A stretch of DNA of 64,000 bases, from NCBI RefSeq assembly GCF_002159665.1, contig NZ_NFJC01000001.1:248001-312000 (forward strand), written 5' to 3'. Both the position numbers and the translations under genes were made by a program. How positions within the stretch are numbered: position 1 is the first letter of the stretch; every line of letters begins with the position of its first letter. The DNA is from Desulfovibrio sp. An276. Its GTDB lineage: Bacteria; Desulfobacterota; Desulfovibrionia; Desulfovibrionales; Desulfovibrionaceae. Of the stretch, positions 39,782 through 48,749 are shown one piece after another. The notes under the pieces are model-generated. The model saw only the letters and a list, made by a program, of their open reading frames with translations, was not told the DNA's origin and searched no databases.

Positions 39782-40693
39782 CTAGCGTCCCCTGCGCTCA
39801 AGGCCAAGCTTTATGAGCTCTCCCAGAAATTCTGCAAAGGACATGCCTGCTGCCCTGGCAGCCTTGGGCACAAGGCTTGCCTCTGTCATGCCGGGAATGG
39901 TGTTGACCTCAAGGATGTGCAGGCTTCCATCATCGCCCAGGATGAAGTCCGCCCTGCCGTAGCCGTCAAGACCAAGGGCTTCCACTGCCTTCAGGGTATA
40001 CTCCTGCATCCTGCGGGTCACGTCCTCGGGGATGGGTGCCGGACAGATTTCCTTGGCTCCGCCGTCCTCGTACTTGCTCTCGTAGTCAAAATAGCTTCCC
40101 TTCTGGGGCAAAATGAGGATGGGCGGCAAGGCCCTGTCTCCCAAGACTGCGCAGGTGACATCGCGCCCGGGCAGGGCAGGCTCAAGGATCGCTCCCTGGC
40201 TTTGGGCAAGGATGTCGCGAAGAAGAGCATCCAGCTCTTCCCTGTTGCTTGCCCTGCCAAGATGCAGGGATGAGCCTCCCAGATTTGCCTTGACAAAGAG
40301 GGGATAGGGAAGACGCGGCTCCCAGGAAGCGTCCGGCATGGTGGGCAAAAATTCCCAGTCCGCAGTGGGAATGCCTGCTTCCTTGAAGATTTGCTTTGCG
40401 CAGGCCTTGTTCAGGGCAAGGAAGCTTCCGGGAGCGCCTGCCCCCTGGTAGGGGCAGCCGACACTGTCCAGCATGGCCTGCACAAGACCGTCCTCGCCAG
40501 GGGCCCCATGCAAATCTATGAAGGCAAAGTCGTGCTCCTTCGCAGCTGCAAGCAGGGAATCGAAACCCGTCATGAGATCAAAGAAGGTCACAGTGTGGCC
40601 AAGTTCTTCGAGGCCTTTGCGTATGACAGGCACTGCCGCAAGGGACACGTCCCGTTCGCTGGACCAGCCTCCGGCTATCAAAAGAATCTTCAT
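39782..40693 (-). CDS. ddl: D-alanine-D-alanine ligase
   Basis: ATP-grasp enzyme joining two D-alanines for the peptidoglycan precursor. The 303 residues include GGWSSERDVSL (N-terminal substrate loop), HGAPGEDGLVQ, FVKANLGGSSLHLGR, YDYESKY-like FDYESKYEDGGA, and GYGRADFILGDDG then ILEVNTIPGMTEASL near the end. The ATG at 40693 has a GGGGGG run upstream. It lies downstream of an HD-domain gene and is coupled to the EamA transporter. Confidence 0.94.
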   Translation of the reverse strand: MKILLIAGGWSSERDVSLAAVPVIRKGLEELGHTVTFFDLMTGFDSLLAAAKEHDFAFIDLHGAPGEDGLVQAMLDSVGCPYQGAGAPGSFLALNKACAKQIFKEAGIPTADWEFLPTMPDASWEPRLPYPLFVKANLGGSSLHLGRASNREELDALLRDILAQSQGAILEPALPGRDVTCAVLGDRALPPILILPQKGSYFDYESKYEDGGAKEICPAPIPEDVTRRMQEYTLKAVEALGLDGYGRADFILGDDGSLHILEVNTIPGMTEASLVPKAARAAGMSFAEFLGELIKLGLERRGR

Positions 40694-40786
40694 CAAAGCC
40701 CCCCCTGCGCCCCTCTTCCCGACAGGCGCTGCCTTTTTTATGATTGAGTCTTTTTTTCCCATACTGGGAAAAGTCAGGAAAACAGC

Positions 40787-41449
40787 CTATGCAGGAATGG
40801 TGTGGGCAAGCCCCACGCCAAGATGTTTCGAGAGCGCATCCTCGATGGCCTTGGCCTGCAGGTAGGAAGCACGGATGCTCTTTCTGTGTTCCTCTGTTTT
40901 GCCATAGCGATCGATGAGATCCTCAAAACGGCTTTCCAGTGTCACAAAGCTGTCGTGCTTCGCTCTCTTGTCCGCGTAGAGAATAAAAAAGGGCAGGGAA
41001 CACATCCTTGCCGCATCGTCTGCCGGCAGTTTCCAGGGCCAGTACACGTGGTGGAATACTCCCCTGGCGAGCTCGTAGTTGCCGGTTTCCTGCACTACCC
41101 AGGAAGCGCCGAGCTCTGCGTGCGAGCCTCCGTGGCACAGGCAATGGGTCTTGGCAAGATCGTGCAAGAGGGCCGATGCGCGCACAGCCTCCACGTTTAC
41201 GCAAAAGCCAAGACTTTTGGCCCTTTTTGCAAGCCGTGTGGCCACATTGGCGACCACTTTCGAGTGGGCGCGAATGTTGTCCAGCATCTCGTACTTGTCC
41301 CAGAGCCTTGTGCACGCCTCATCGTCCGGAACAATACCCTGCATGCGTACAGGATCGGCAAGATCAAGATCCGGAATACCTTTCAGGGGATAGTCGGGAA
41401 TCTCGACAGTTGCGGGATCCTCGGGTTTTGGCAGCTTGTTTGTGAACAT
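40787..41449 (-). CDS. HD-domain phosphohydrolase
   Basis: A 220-residue protein with an HD metal-dependent phosphohydrolase core: IRAHSKVVANVA (His), ALLHDLAKTHC (HD pair) and downstream GGSHAELGA and FFILYADKRAKHD. Substrate unknown; such proteins hydrolyse nucleotides or phosphate monoesters. It begins three bases after the end of the PAS-sigma54 activator gene, suggesting read-through from that gene, although functionally it may belong with ddl. Confidence 0.85.
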   Translation of the reverse strand: MFTNKLPKPEDPATVEIPDYPLKGIPDLDLADPVRMQGIVPDDEACTRLWDKYEMLDNIRAHSKVVANVATRLAKRAKSLGFCVNVEAVRASALLHDLAKTHCLCHGGSHAELGASWVVQETGNYELARGVFHHVYWPWKLPADDAARMCSLPFFILYADKRAKHDSFVTLESRFEDLIDRYGKTEEHRKSIRASYLQAKAIEDALSKHLGVGLAHTIPA

Positions 41450-41452
41450 GGC

Positions 41453-42883
41453 TCACATCTGCTCCTGTTTCTGGTCCTGTTTTTTGTCCTGTTTGCCCTT
41501 GCGTATCTTGCGAAAAATGGTGGATCTGTCAACCCTGAACCTTTTTGCAACGGCCTGTATGGAGCCGTAGTGCTCTATGGCGCGGGTCAGAAAATCCGCC
41601 TCGATCTCTTCCATGATCTCGTGCAGGGAGCGGCTGTCCGCAAAAATGTCCTCGCCAAAGGAGCTTTCCTTCTGTTTTGTTCCGGATATCTGGGAAGGCA
41701 GATCCTGCGGGGAAATGGCCGGCCCCCTTGCCGTAATGGCTATGCTGTGCACAAGGTTTTGCAGCTCGCGCACGTTGCCAGGCCAGGAATAGCTGCGCAA
41801 AATCTCGAGCGTGATGTCCAGAAAGTAGAGGTTCTTTCTGTACTTGCTTGCGTACATGGCCAAAAAGAGTTTGGCCAGAAGGCCAATGTCTTCCGCGCGC
41901 TCCCGTAAAGGTGGAATGTTGATGGTTGCCACATTGAGGCGATAGTAGAGGTCCCTGCGGAAGGTTCCCGCAAGCACGCAGTCTTTCAGGTTGCGGTTGG
42001 TGGCAGCGATGATGCGCACATCCACCTTGCGCGGCGAGGCAGAGCCCACACGCATAATCTCGCCGTCCTGCAAGACGCGCAAAAGGCGTGTTTGCATGGA
42101 TAGGGGAAGCTCGCCTATCTCGTCCAGAAAGATGGTGCTCCCGTTGGCGATTTCAAAGTAGCCGGCCTTGCCCTTGGAGGAGGCCCCGGTAAAGGCGCCT
42201 GCCACGTAGCCAAAGAGTTCGGATTCGGTCAGCCCCTCGGAAATGCCGCCGCAGTCCACCTTGAGCATGAGATTCTCTGCCCTGGGGCTTCTCTGGTGCA
42301 CAAGGTTGGCTATGACGTCCTTGCCAACCCCTGTCTCACCCAAAATGAGCACTGTGGCGTCCGTAGGCGCTATGCGATCCACAAGGTTCAGAACCTCGCC
42401 CATGGCCTTGCTGGCAAAGGAAGGTGTGAAGCTGTGCTCCTTTTGTTGCTTTGCCATGAAGGCTATCTGCCCTTCCGTCTTCTGCAAAAGGCTTTTCTGA
42501 TGGCCCACCTGTTCGTTCAGATTGGTCAGGATGGTTATGTCTCTTGCAAAGGTCACCACGAAACAGAGCTTTCCCTCCTCGTCGAAGACGGGATAGCCGC
42601 TCAAGACCAGGGTCTTGCCGTCCTTCAGGTGCTGCACCTTTGTCGCAGGCTTGCGGGTTTCCACTATTTCCGGATTGAGGATGCTGTCGAAAATCCCGTT
42701 GCGGACCATGTCGCGCACATCGCATCCTTCTATATCTTCCCGCCTGAGGCCTGTGAGCTGCTCGTACATGCGGTTGACGCACAGGGTCTTGCCCGTGACA
42801 TCGGAAATGTAGACGCCGTCGGAAAGAGCGTCGAGTATGGCCTGAAAGTGCCCCGTCAAATGCACTTCTGTCTGTCTGTTCAT
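41453..42883 (-). CDS. PAS-domain sigma54-dependent transcriptional activator
   Basis: A 476-residue activator: PAS domain at about 10-120 (DALSDGVYISDVTGKTLCVN), a short coiled linker, a complete AAA+ domain with Walker A GETGVGKD (182-189), intact GAFTGA (229-234), Walker B STIFLDEIGE, and a C-terminal Fis-type helix-turn-helix (SIQAVAKRFRVDRSTIFRKI). The ATG at 42883 begins the PAS region. It lies next to the IslB/IslA-like genes and is the best candidate for the activator of the three sigma54 promoters in that module. The PAS ligand may be the sulfonate or a product; that is inference. Confidence 0.93.
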   Translation of the reverse strand: MNRQTEVHLTGHFQAILDALSDGVYISDVTGKTLCVNRMYEQLTGLRREDIEGCDVRDMVRNGIFDSILNPEIVETRKPATKVQHLKDGKTLVLSGYPVFDEEGKLCFVVTFARDITILTNLNEQVGHQKSLLQKTEGQIAFMAKQQKEHSFTPSFASKAMGEVLNLVDRIAPTDATVLILGETGVGKDVIANLVHQRSPRAENLMLKVDCGGISEGLTESELFGYVAGAFTGASSKGKAGYFEIANGSTIFLDEIGELPLSMQTRLLRVLQDGEIMRVGSASPRKVDVRIIAATNRNLKDCVLAGTFRRDLYYRLNVATINIPPLRERAEDIGLLAKLFLAMYASKYRKNLYFLDITLEILRSYSWPGNVRELQNLVHSIAITARGPAISPQDLPSQISGTKQKESSFGEDIFADSRSLHEIMEEIEADFLTRAIEHYGSIQAVAKRFRVDRSTIFRKIRKGKQDKKQDQKQEQM

Positions 42884-43012
42884 GGGTACCCGCCTGAATG
42901 CGCGCTTCGCAAAAGTTGTTCGGAACAAGGGAAAACACAAGGTTCCTGCCACTGCCTTGCTCAAACCTAGCGCTCTACTTCTAATTCATATTTTTCCCCC
43001 TGTCCAAGGTTC

Positions 43013-43026
43013 TGACAATGTTGTCA
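43013..43026. promoter_or_regulatory. Palindrome upstream of the PAS activator
   Basis: TGACAA-TG-TTGTCA is a perfect 14-base inverted repeat, 130 bases upstream of the activator start and 150 bases after islB. It is a possible operator; the binding protein is unknown. The rest of this 290-base gap shows no gene. Confidence 0.45.
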
Positions 43027-43176
43027 TTTGCTAATGAAAACCATTGTTCACGAGCCTTTGAAAAAGGTGCGCAAAAAAGGGCACCCAGCCTTTGCGCAAA
43101 ATCCGGAAAAGACGATTTCCACGCTCTTCCTGCGCAAGATCCGGATGCCCGAAAATTTTTCCCTGCAAACGTACTG

Positions 43177-44124
43177 CTATTTGGGGATATGGTGTCTGCC
43201 CTTCAAAACACGGTGTGCGTACTTGAGCAGCTTCTTGTAGGCCAGATTGTCTAGGGAAACGTCTCCCATGAGATACGATCTGTCCAGAAATTCATACTTT
43301 TGCGTGCCGAGCCTGTGGTAGGGCAGCATTTCGTACTGCACATGCTCGCCAAAGGGTTCAATGAATTCGGCAATGGCCGTCACAGCTTCTGGAGTATCGT
43401 TGAAGCCCGGCACAATGGGCGTACGCACAAGAATGGGCTTGTCCGGGTATTCCTCGCACAGTGCTTTCAGATTGCTTATGATGTGCTCGTTGGGAAGACC
43501 TGTCATTTCCTTGTGCTTGGCACTGTCCATGCTCTTGATGTCAAAGAGCACGTAGTTCAGGTATTTGCCTGCCTCAAGCAGCACGCTTTGCTCGCACATG
43601 CCACAGGTTTCCACTGCCGTGCGGATGAAGCGGGCCCTTGCCTCGCGCAAGAGTGCCAGGGCAAACTTGCCCTGCAAAAAAGGCTCTCCACCGGAAAGGG
43701 TCATGCCACCGCCGCTTCTGGCGTAAAAGGGCGCGTCCTGCTCCACAACCTTCATGACCTCGTCTACGGTCTGCAGCTTGCCGTAGATATTGAGGCCTTG
43801 GGCAGGACAGGCATTGGCGCAGGCAAGGTCCGTACAGTCCTTGCACAGCTCGCGCCTGATGGCGACCTTGGAGCCATCGCTATAGACAGCGCCCCTTGGA
43901 CAGGCATCCATGCAGAAGTGGCACTTGTCCGTTCCTATGCAGCGGTTGTTGTTCACTGCCACCTGGGGAAGGGGCTCCTGCGATTCGGGGTTGCTGCACC
44001 ATCTGCAGCGCAGATGGCAGCCCTTCAGAAAGGCAATTGTTCTGATGCCCGGGCCATCGTGGACAGAGTATTTCTGTATGTTGAAGACATAGCCGGTGGT
44101 CTTTTTGTCCTCTATTCTGCTCAC
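43177..44124 (-). CDS. islB: Glycyl-radical enzyme activase (IslB-like)
   Basis: Radical-SAM enzyme that installs the glycyl radical on the neighbouring enzyme. 315 residues from a GTG at 44124 (GGAGG seven bases upstream). The radical-SAM motif is GCHLRCRWC with cysteines at 36, 40 and 43. Two ferredoxin-type clusters follow, Cys62/68/71/75 and Cys94/97/102/106, as usual for this family. TLSGGEPFLQ, a SAM-binding segment, follows. It lies directly downstream of the glycyl-radical enzyme gene on the same strand, with a strong stem-loop (44214-44244) between. The substrate assignment follows that of the neighbour. Confidence 0.92.
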   Translation of the reverse strand: MSRIEDKKTTGYVFNIQKYSVHDGPGIRTIAFLKGCHLRCRWCSNPESQEPLPQVAVNNNRCIGTDKCHFCMDACPRGAVYSDGSKVAIRRELCKDCTDLACANACPAQGLNIYGKLQTVDEVMKVVEQDAPFYARSGGGMTLSGGEPFLQGKFALALLREARARFIRTAVETCGMCEQSVLLEAGKYLNYVLFDIKSMDSAKHKEMTGLPNEHIISNLKALCEEYPDKPILVRTPIVPGFNDTPEAVTAIAEFIEPFGEHVQYEMLPYHRLGTQKYEFLDRSYLMGDVSLDNLAYKKLLKYAHRVLKGRHHIPK

Positions 44125-44213
44125 TGCAGGGCCTCCCTCTGGCAAGAGCCGTTGTAATGTTTGTCCGGCGCATCTTGCCCCGGAATGCGAAATCATGACG
44201 TTTGATGCTGCAA

Positions 44214-44244
44214 GGACCTGTTCCTTTCGCGAAGGAACAGGTCC
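44214..44244. other. 13-bp stem-loop between islA and islB
   Basis: GGACCTGTTCCTT pairs perfectly with AAGGAACAGGTCC around a 5-base loop. A T run follows only on the plus strand, opposite to the gene direction. For the minus-strand operon it is therefore more likely an mRNA-stabilising or partial attenuation element, letting the structural enzyme exceed its activase. Confidence 0.65.
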
Positions 44245-44310
44245 TTTCAGATTTTTTGTCCTGGCCCGACACTCTGTCAGGCCGGGACTATTGTGTATTG
44301 CATGGCGGCA

Positions 44311-46815
44311 CTAGATGCTGTCGTGCACGGTACGGGCAATAAGGTCATTCTGCAGGTCGGGAGACAGATCCACGAAGTAGGCGCTGTAGCCGGCGATGCG
44401 GACAATGAGGTTGCGGTACTTTGCGGGATCCTTCTGGGCCTTCAGCAGGGTGTCGGCGTTGATGACGTTGAACTGCACATGCCACAGCTTCAGGTCAATG
44501 AAGGTGCGGATGAAGGCAACGAGCTTTTCGGTGCCCTGCTCGCCCTCAAGGCACTTGGGCGTGAACTTGATGTTCAGCATGCGGGCAGCGCGGTCACGCA
44601 TACCGTAGTTCTTGGTGTTGTAGTTGGACAGAAGCACTGCCGTGGGGCCATTGACGTCCGCGCCATGGGAGGCGGAGGAACCGTCGGACAGGGGGAACCA
44701 GTCCACGCGGCCGTTGGGGGTAGCGCTCACAACCTTGCCGAAGGGCACGTGGGAGGTGAAGGGCACGTAGCGCACATCGTTGTGCATGCCAAGGTCCTTC
44801 ATGCTGTACTTGTGGCCGTATTCCACGCTGAGGTGGTCAATGGCACGGCCGATGGAATCGGCGTACTCGTCGTTGTTGCCGTAGCAGGGGGCGGACTTCA
44901 GAAGGGCCTTCACATCGTCGTAGCCCTCGAAGTTGGCGTCCAGGGCCTTGATAAGCTGATCCATGGTCAGCTTCTTGTCTTCGAAGACCAGCTTCTTCAC
45001 TGCGCAGAGGGAATCGACCACAGTGCCGAGCCCCATGTACTCGAAGTAGCCGAAGTCGATGCCTTCGGGAATATGTTCCTGATGCAGGTCGATGCAATGC
45101 TTCATGGCAAGGTCATGCATGGCGGAGAGCATGGGCACTGCAAAGTGGCGGGCACGCAGCTTGTTGATGATGTACTGCTGGATGAAGGCTGTACGCATGA
45201 AGAGCATGTGCTGCTGCACGTAGGCGTTCCAGAACTCGTCCCAGGTCTTGAAGTTGCGCGGATCTCCGGTTTCCACACCAAGGAGCTGGTCGCCGTACTT
45301 CTTCATGCGACCATTGCGCAGCACCATTTCCACTGCTGCGGCAAAGTTCACATAGGCACCGCCGGAGGTGTAGGTGTCACGGTTGGGCATGCGGGCTTCT
45401 GTGCAACCGGAAACTGCGTAGTCGAAGGCCTCTTCGAAGGTAGCGCCCTTGGACACGTACAGGGGCACGATTTCCTCGTCGTTGATGAGCTTGGGGAAGC
45501 CGGAACCATACTTGATGGTCTCTGCCACATCCCACAGGTAGCTCTCGGGGCAGCCGCTGTGCACGCGGGCAGCGAGATCCGGATAGTGCAGCGGGAATTC
45601 GCGCTTGGAGCGGAGGATGAGGTGGGTGAGCTCGTTGGTGGCGTCGCGACCGTCCGGGGTCTGGCCGCCAACGGTTACTGCTTCCCAGTGAGCGTAGCCT
45701 TCGTTGAAGGCGCCGCCGGTGGGGGAGATGTACATGTCGATGAATTCGGCCATGCCGACCCACATGCACTCCAGGATTTCCAGGGCCTGATCCTCGGTGA
45801 TCTTGCCGGCTTCGATGTCAGCCTTGAAGTAGGGGTAGAAGTACTGGTCCATGCGGCCGTTGGAAATGGTCGTACCGGTCTTCTGCTCCAGACGGGAGAA
45901 CATCTGGGTGAACCACTGGCTCTGGCAGGCTTCCCAGAAGTCGCGGGCGGGCTCGCCGGGAACGCGGTCTGCATTCTGGGCCATGCGCAGAAGTTCTGCC
46001 TTGCGCTTCTCGTCGGTGCACTTGGCTGCGGCTTCGCGGGCAGCATCAGCGTAACGATGAGCCCAGAGCACGATGGCGTCGGACACAATCACGATGGCGT
46101 CGAGGAAGGGCTTCTTCTCGCACATGTCCTTGCAGGAGAGCGGATCCAGGGCAGCCAGCTTTTCCTGAGCCTCGGCCTTGATGGAATTGAAGCCGCGGTT
46201 GATAATCTTGGCGAAATCCGGCACCCACTGGATGGAGGAGCGGAAGGAAGCGGTCTCGTTGACGATGTAGCGGGAGATGAGGCCCTGGGGATCGTCGTAG
46301 GTCAGCTTGTGCACTTCCGGAGGAAGGGCGGCGTTGAGGTCTTCATGGAAGGTCTTGCCCTTCCAGAAGGGGGCCACTTCTTCCACAACCTTCTTGGCGT
46401 CTTCGGGATCAATGGAAGCAGGAGAGGTCTCGCGGGTGGGCAGATCCTTCACAGCGATGTCAAGGAAGTCGCCGTCGAGTTCGGGATAGAGGATACCATA
46501 ACGGCCGGGCAGACCACCGGCGCGGCCGAGCAGGAGCTGATCTTCCTCAACAGTCACGGTGATGTTCTTGGCGATATGGGCAAGAGCCTTTGCCCAGCGC
46601 AGAACCAGGGGCTGACCCTCGGTTTCCTTCATGGACTGAGTGAAGTACAGGGCGCGCTCGATATCGATCTGGGGTTTCTGGCCCTCAAAACGCTCGAGCA
46701 TACGGAACACGCGCTCGTGGGTTTTGCGATAGCGGTCTACCTTGCCGTCGATCTGGTCCTGCAGGCGTTCTTCCTGAGGGGAGCGAAGGCAGCATTCTGT
46801 AACGGGAGCGGTCAT
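44311..46815 (-). CDS. islA: Glycyl-radical isethionate sulfite-lyase-type enzyme (IslA-like)
   Basis: An 834-residue glycyl-radical enzyme of the sulfonate C-S lyase group, which splits isethionate into acetaldehyde and sulfite. The thiyl Cys471 and Glu473 lie in [15 protein letters not shown], and the glycyl loop [10 protein letters not shown] carries Gly809. Arg192 and Gln196 (FRSSIQW) sit where the sulfonate-binding Arg/Gln pair of isethionate lyases is found, with the same three-residue offset as the Cys/Glu pair relative to my recollection of the characterised enzymes. GGAGG precedes the ATG. The activase, PAS-sigma54 activator, TRAP transporter and TauE-like exporter nearby support sulfonate catabolism. 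A related dihydroxypropanesulfonate lyase (HpsG/HpfG) is the main alternative. Confidence 0.88.
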   Translation of the reverse strand: MTAPVTECCLRSPQEERLQDQIDGKVDRYRKTHERVFRMLERFEGQKPQIDIERALYFTQSMKETEGQPLVLRWAKALAHIAKNITVTVEEDQLLLGRAGGLPGRYGILYPELDGDFLDIAVKDLPTRETSPASIDPEDAKKVVEEVAPFWKGKTFHEDLNAALPPEVHKLTYDDPQGLISRYIVNETASFRSSIQWVPDFAKIINRGFNSIKAEAQEKLAALDPLSCKDMCEKKPFLDAIVIVSDAIVLWAHRYADAAREAAAKCTDEKRKAELLRMAQNADRVPGEPARDFWEACQSQWFTQMFSRLEQKTGTTISNGRMDQYFYPYFKADIEAGKITEDQALEILECMWVGMAEFIDMYISPTGGAFNEGYAHWEAVTVGGQTPDGRDATNELTHLILRSKREFPLHYPDLAARVHSGCPESYLWDVAETIKYGSGFPKLINDEEIVPLYVSKGATFEEAFDYAVSGCTEARMPNRDTYTSGGAYVNFAAAVEMVLRNGRMKKYGDQLLGVETGDPRNFKTWDEFWNAYVQQHMLFMRTAFIQQYIINKLRARHFAVPMLSAMHDLAMKHCIDLHQEHIPEGIDFGYFEYMGLGTVVDSLCAVKKLVFEDKKLTMDQLIKALDANFEGYDDVKALLKSAPCYGNNDEYADSIGRAIDHLSVEYGHKYSMKDLGMHNDVRYVPFTSHVPFGKVVSATPNGRVDWFPLSDGSSASHGADVNGPTAVLLSNYNTKNYGMRDRAARMLNIKFTPKCLEGEQGTEKLVAFIRTFIDLKLWHVQFNVINADTLLKAQKDPAKYRNLIVRIAGYSAYFVDLSPDLQNDLIARTVHDSI

Positions 46816-46929
46816 ATTGGTTCCTCCAAAGTGAAGATCTGGAAATTTTGGAAGTTGGTTGTGATTTGCTGTATTTTGCGTTCCTGCCCCCCGTGGGGTA
46901 TCGGAAGCGCGTCTTCATGCCCTAATTAA

Positions 46930-46944
46930 GCATAAAGCATGCCA
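46930..46944 (-). promoter_or_regulatory. Sigma54 (-24/-12) promoter of islA
   Basis: Minus strand TGGCATGCTTTATGC, correct GG-to-GC spacing, about 115 bases before the islA ATG. It is identical in 14 of 15 bases to the promoter of the TauE operon at 13646-13660. Confidence 0.75.
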
Positions 46945-47050
46945 AAGAGCACACTATTTTCTTAACCAATTAAATATACTGATAAAACAATATTTTGCCC
47001 CGCCAGAGCTTTCTCGGCTTGTGCGCTTTTTGCACAAGGCCATGACAATC

Positions 47051-47058
47051 ATGTTGCA
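47051..47058 (-). promoter_or_regulatory. Putative activator site ATGTTGCA for islA
   Basis: ATGTTGCA lies about 107 bases upstream of the islA -24 element, a usual enhancer distance. An inverted copy is at 47117-47124 and a third copy at 48566-48573 in the divergent dctP/amidohydrolase region. The proposed binder is the PAS activator at 41453-42883. Confidence 0.45.
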
Positions 47059-47116
47059 CTAATGCACCACAAAGCTTTTGGCGCTCGCTTTTGCCGGACC
47101 TTGTCCGCTGCAGAAC

Positions 47117-47124
47117 TGCAACAT
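47117..47124 (+). promoter_or_regulatory. Second putative activator site (TGCAACAT)
   Basis: Exact reverse complement of the site at 47051-47058, 58 bases further upstream of islA. It lies within the 7-bp inverted repeat at 47109-47131. Confidence 0.42.
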
Positions 47125-47313
47125 TTCTGCAAGTTATCGGTAACAATACTTAGTTTTTATTATATAAAAACTTGTAATTTTTAGATTTTTTTGATTTTTA
47201 TTTCTGTCCATAAAGTCGCAAATTCGCACTATTGCTCCTGATAGTTACTTTTTTTCACAAGGGGTGGCACAAAAGATGCCGCGCGCTTCCATGAATCTGC
47301 TCAGAGCCTTTGG

Positions 47314-47340
47314 CAAAAGAAAGGGAGCCCGAAGGCTCCC
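47314..47340 (-). terminator. Terminator of the amidohydrolase-fold gene
   Basis: Minus strand GGGAGCC-TTCG-GGCTCCC followed by TTTCTTTT; stem 47323-47329 with 47334-47340. It stops transcription from entering the islA control region. Confidence 0.85.
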
Positions 47341-47390
47341 GATTTTGTCAGTTGCGAGATGCGCAACCGTGCTCTTGTCGTCCCGAAGTC

Positions 47391-48230
47391 CTATTCGCCA
47401 AGGCCAAGGACGCGGTAGGCATTCTTGTACATGACCTTTGCCAGGGTCTCTTCATCAAGGCCCATGTTCATATAGGTCTCAATGGCGTCCTTCTGCTCAA
47501 TGAAGGGATGGGCGCTGGCAAAGATGATTTTGTCGGCAAGAACGCCTGTGGTCAGGGATTCGATGTAGTGTGTTGCCATGGGGGCGCGCTCGTATTCGGA
47601 GCAGTCCATGTACACGTTGCGGTTGCGCTGGCAGACAAAGATGGCTTCCTGCACAAATGGGTAGCCGCCGTGGCTCATGATGATGGTGAGTTCGGGGAAA
47701 TCGCGGGCAACCTTGTCCACATCGCGGGGATCCGTGTACTCGATAAGAGCGCCCTGCACCATTGGCGGAGGAGCCATGGTGATGAACACAGGCACGTTCA
47801 GCTCGCAGCACTTTGTATAGATGGGATAGAAGCGGGCTTCGCTGGGAGAAATGTGTGCAAGGTACGGATCGGTGGCAATACCGCGCATGCCGTACTCTTT
47901 CACAACCTTCTCCACATCGCGCACTGCGTCCATACCGCGATGGGGATCTATGCCCCAAAAGCCGTAGAAAAAGTCCGGATAGGCCTGGCAGAATTCGAGA
48001 ACACTGCCGTTGTTGTCCGGAAAGCCATAGGTCGTGCGGCAATCACGGCCTGTGATGACATTGCCCACAACGCCACGACCTTTGAGTTCGTCCACGATCT
48101 CGGGCAGGGTCTGAGCCACACGTTTGTCGAAACCGCTGGCTTCGCACGAAGCCTTGAACATGGTGCTGTTTGCGATGCCGTCGAGTATCGCCTTGGTATT
48201 GGGTCTGAAACGAAAATCGAAAATTTTCAT
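47391..48230 (-). CDS. Amidohydrolase-2-fold protein with altered metal-binding motifs
   Basis: A 279-residue TIM-barrel protein of the amidohydrolase_2 type (decarboxylase/hydrolase family). The fold is suggested by GFWGIDPHRGMDAV, RGIATDPYLAHISPSEARFYP, PVFITMAPPP and IIMSHGGYPFVQEA. The N-terminal HxH metal motif is replaced by FDFRFRP (residues 4-10), and the usual late Asp (S-D-x-P) reads FASAHPF. Metal binding is therefore doubtful or unusual. The ATG at 48230 was chosen; the 48-residue upstream extension crosses the sigma54 promoter. It is divergent from dctP and shares the sulfonate region, so a role in that pathway is possible but unproven. Confidence 0.82.
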   Translation of the reverse strand: MKIFDFRFRPNTKAILDGIANSTMFKASCEASGFDKRVAQTLPEIVDELKGRGVVGNVITGRDCRTTYGFPDNNGSVLEFCQAYPDFFYGFWGIDPHRGMDAVRDVEKVVKEYGMRGIATDPYLAHISPSEARFYPIYTKCCELNVPVFITMAPPPMVQGALIEYTDPRDVDKVARDFPELTIIMSHGGYPFVQEAIFVCQRNRNVYMDCSEYERAPMATHYIESLTTGVLADKIIFASAHPFIEQKDAIETYMNMGLDEETLAKVMYKNAYRVLGLGE

Positions 48231-48298
48231 ATGTGCTTGGCGCCGACAATCCTGGTCTGGGAACAGGCGCCACCTCCTTGACCATGTGTTGAACGTTT

Positions 48299-48313
48299 GC
48301 AAATGCCCTGCCC
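48299..48313 (-). promoter_or_regulatory. Sigma54 (-24/-12) promoter of the amidohydrolase-fold gene
   Basis: Minus strand GGGCAGGGCATTTGC followed by A. GG and GC are correctly spaced and the TTGCA -12 box is perfect. It lies about 70 bases upstream of the ATG at 48230. Confidence 0.6.
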
Positions 48314-48565
48314 TTTGCAGCCGGGCAGGCCCAAGAAAAGCAAGCCTTGTGATTTTTGGAGCCAGACGGCCCAATCAGGGACAGGCACACCGCCTTGTCA
48401 AAGCACAGCTACGCCAGAACAGGTGCTCAATCCCCACGCAAGCATACTTGCGTGCTTGCCTATGCATGAAGCTTTCCATTTCCTTCACAAGTGAAAAAAA
48501 TCCACAAATTTCAGAATATTGAAGATCGTTCCGCTTTGCACACGAAAAAGGAGCAGTCCTAAATT

Positions 48566-48573
48566 TGCAACAT
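48566..48573 (+). promoter_or_regulatory. Third putative activator site (TGCAACAT)
   Basis: Same octamer as at 47117-47124. It is 162 bases upstream of the plus-strand -24/-12 element for dctP and about 250 bases upstream of the minus-strand element. Confidence 0.4.
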
Positions 48574-48734
48574 CACATCCCTCCGATCTAGACATGTGAT
48601 GCTATTTTGCATCATTTGTTCATTCATGCATCAGAAAAGAGGAAAGCACTGAGACCATATTACAAATTTAATTTATATCTATAATCAAATAGTTACGCGA
48701 TTTTTTTCACATGACGTTCATATTTTTGTTAGTT

Positions 48735-48749
48735 TGGCAAGATCTGTGC
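48735..48749 (+). promoter_or_regulatory. Sigma54 (-24/-12) promoter candidate for the TRAP operon
   Basis: TGGCAAGATCTGTGC has exact GG-to-GC spacing. It is about 380 bases before the dctP ATG, so the leader would be unusually long. No better element was seen closer. Confidence 0.5.

Larger units (their letters stand above)
46816..47390. other. islA upstream control region
   Basis: About 575 bases, AT-rich, with no gene. It holds the sigma54-type promoter (46930-46944), ATGTTGCA at 47051-47058, its inverse TGCAACAT at 47117-47124, a 7-bp inverted repeat TGCAGAA/TTCTGCA at 47109-47131, a 9-bp inverted repeat AGTTTTTAT/ATAAAAACT at 47152-47172, and the amidohydrolase terminator at 47314-47340. 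Confidence 0.6.

Noticed and set aside
44293-46929. Long plus-strand open frame (about 878 codons)
   Set aside because: Exactly antisense to the glycyl-radical enzyme, with no motif or ribosome site of its own.
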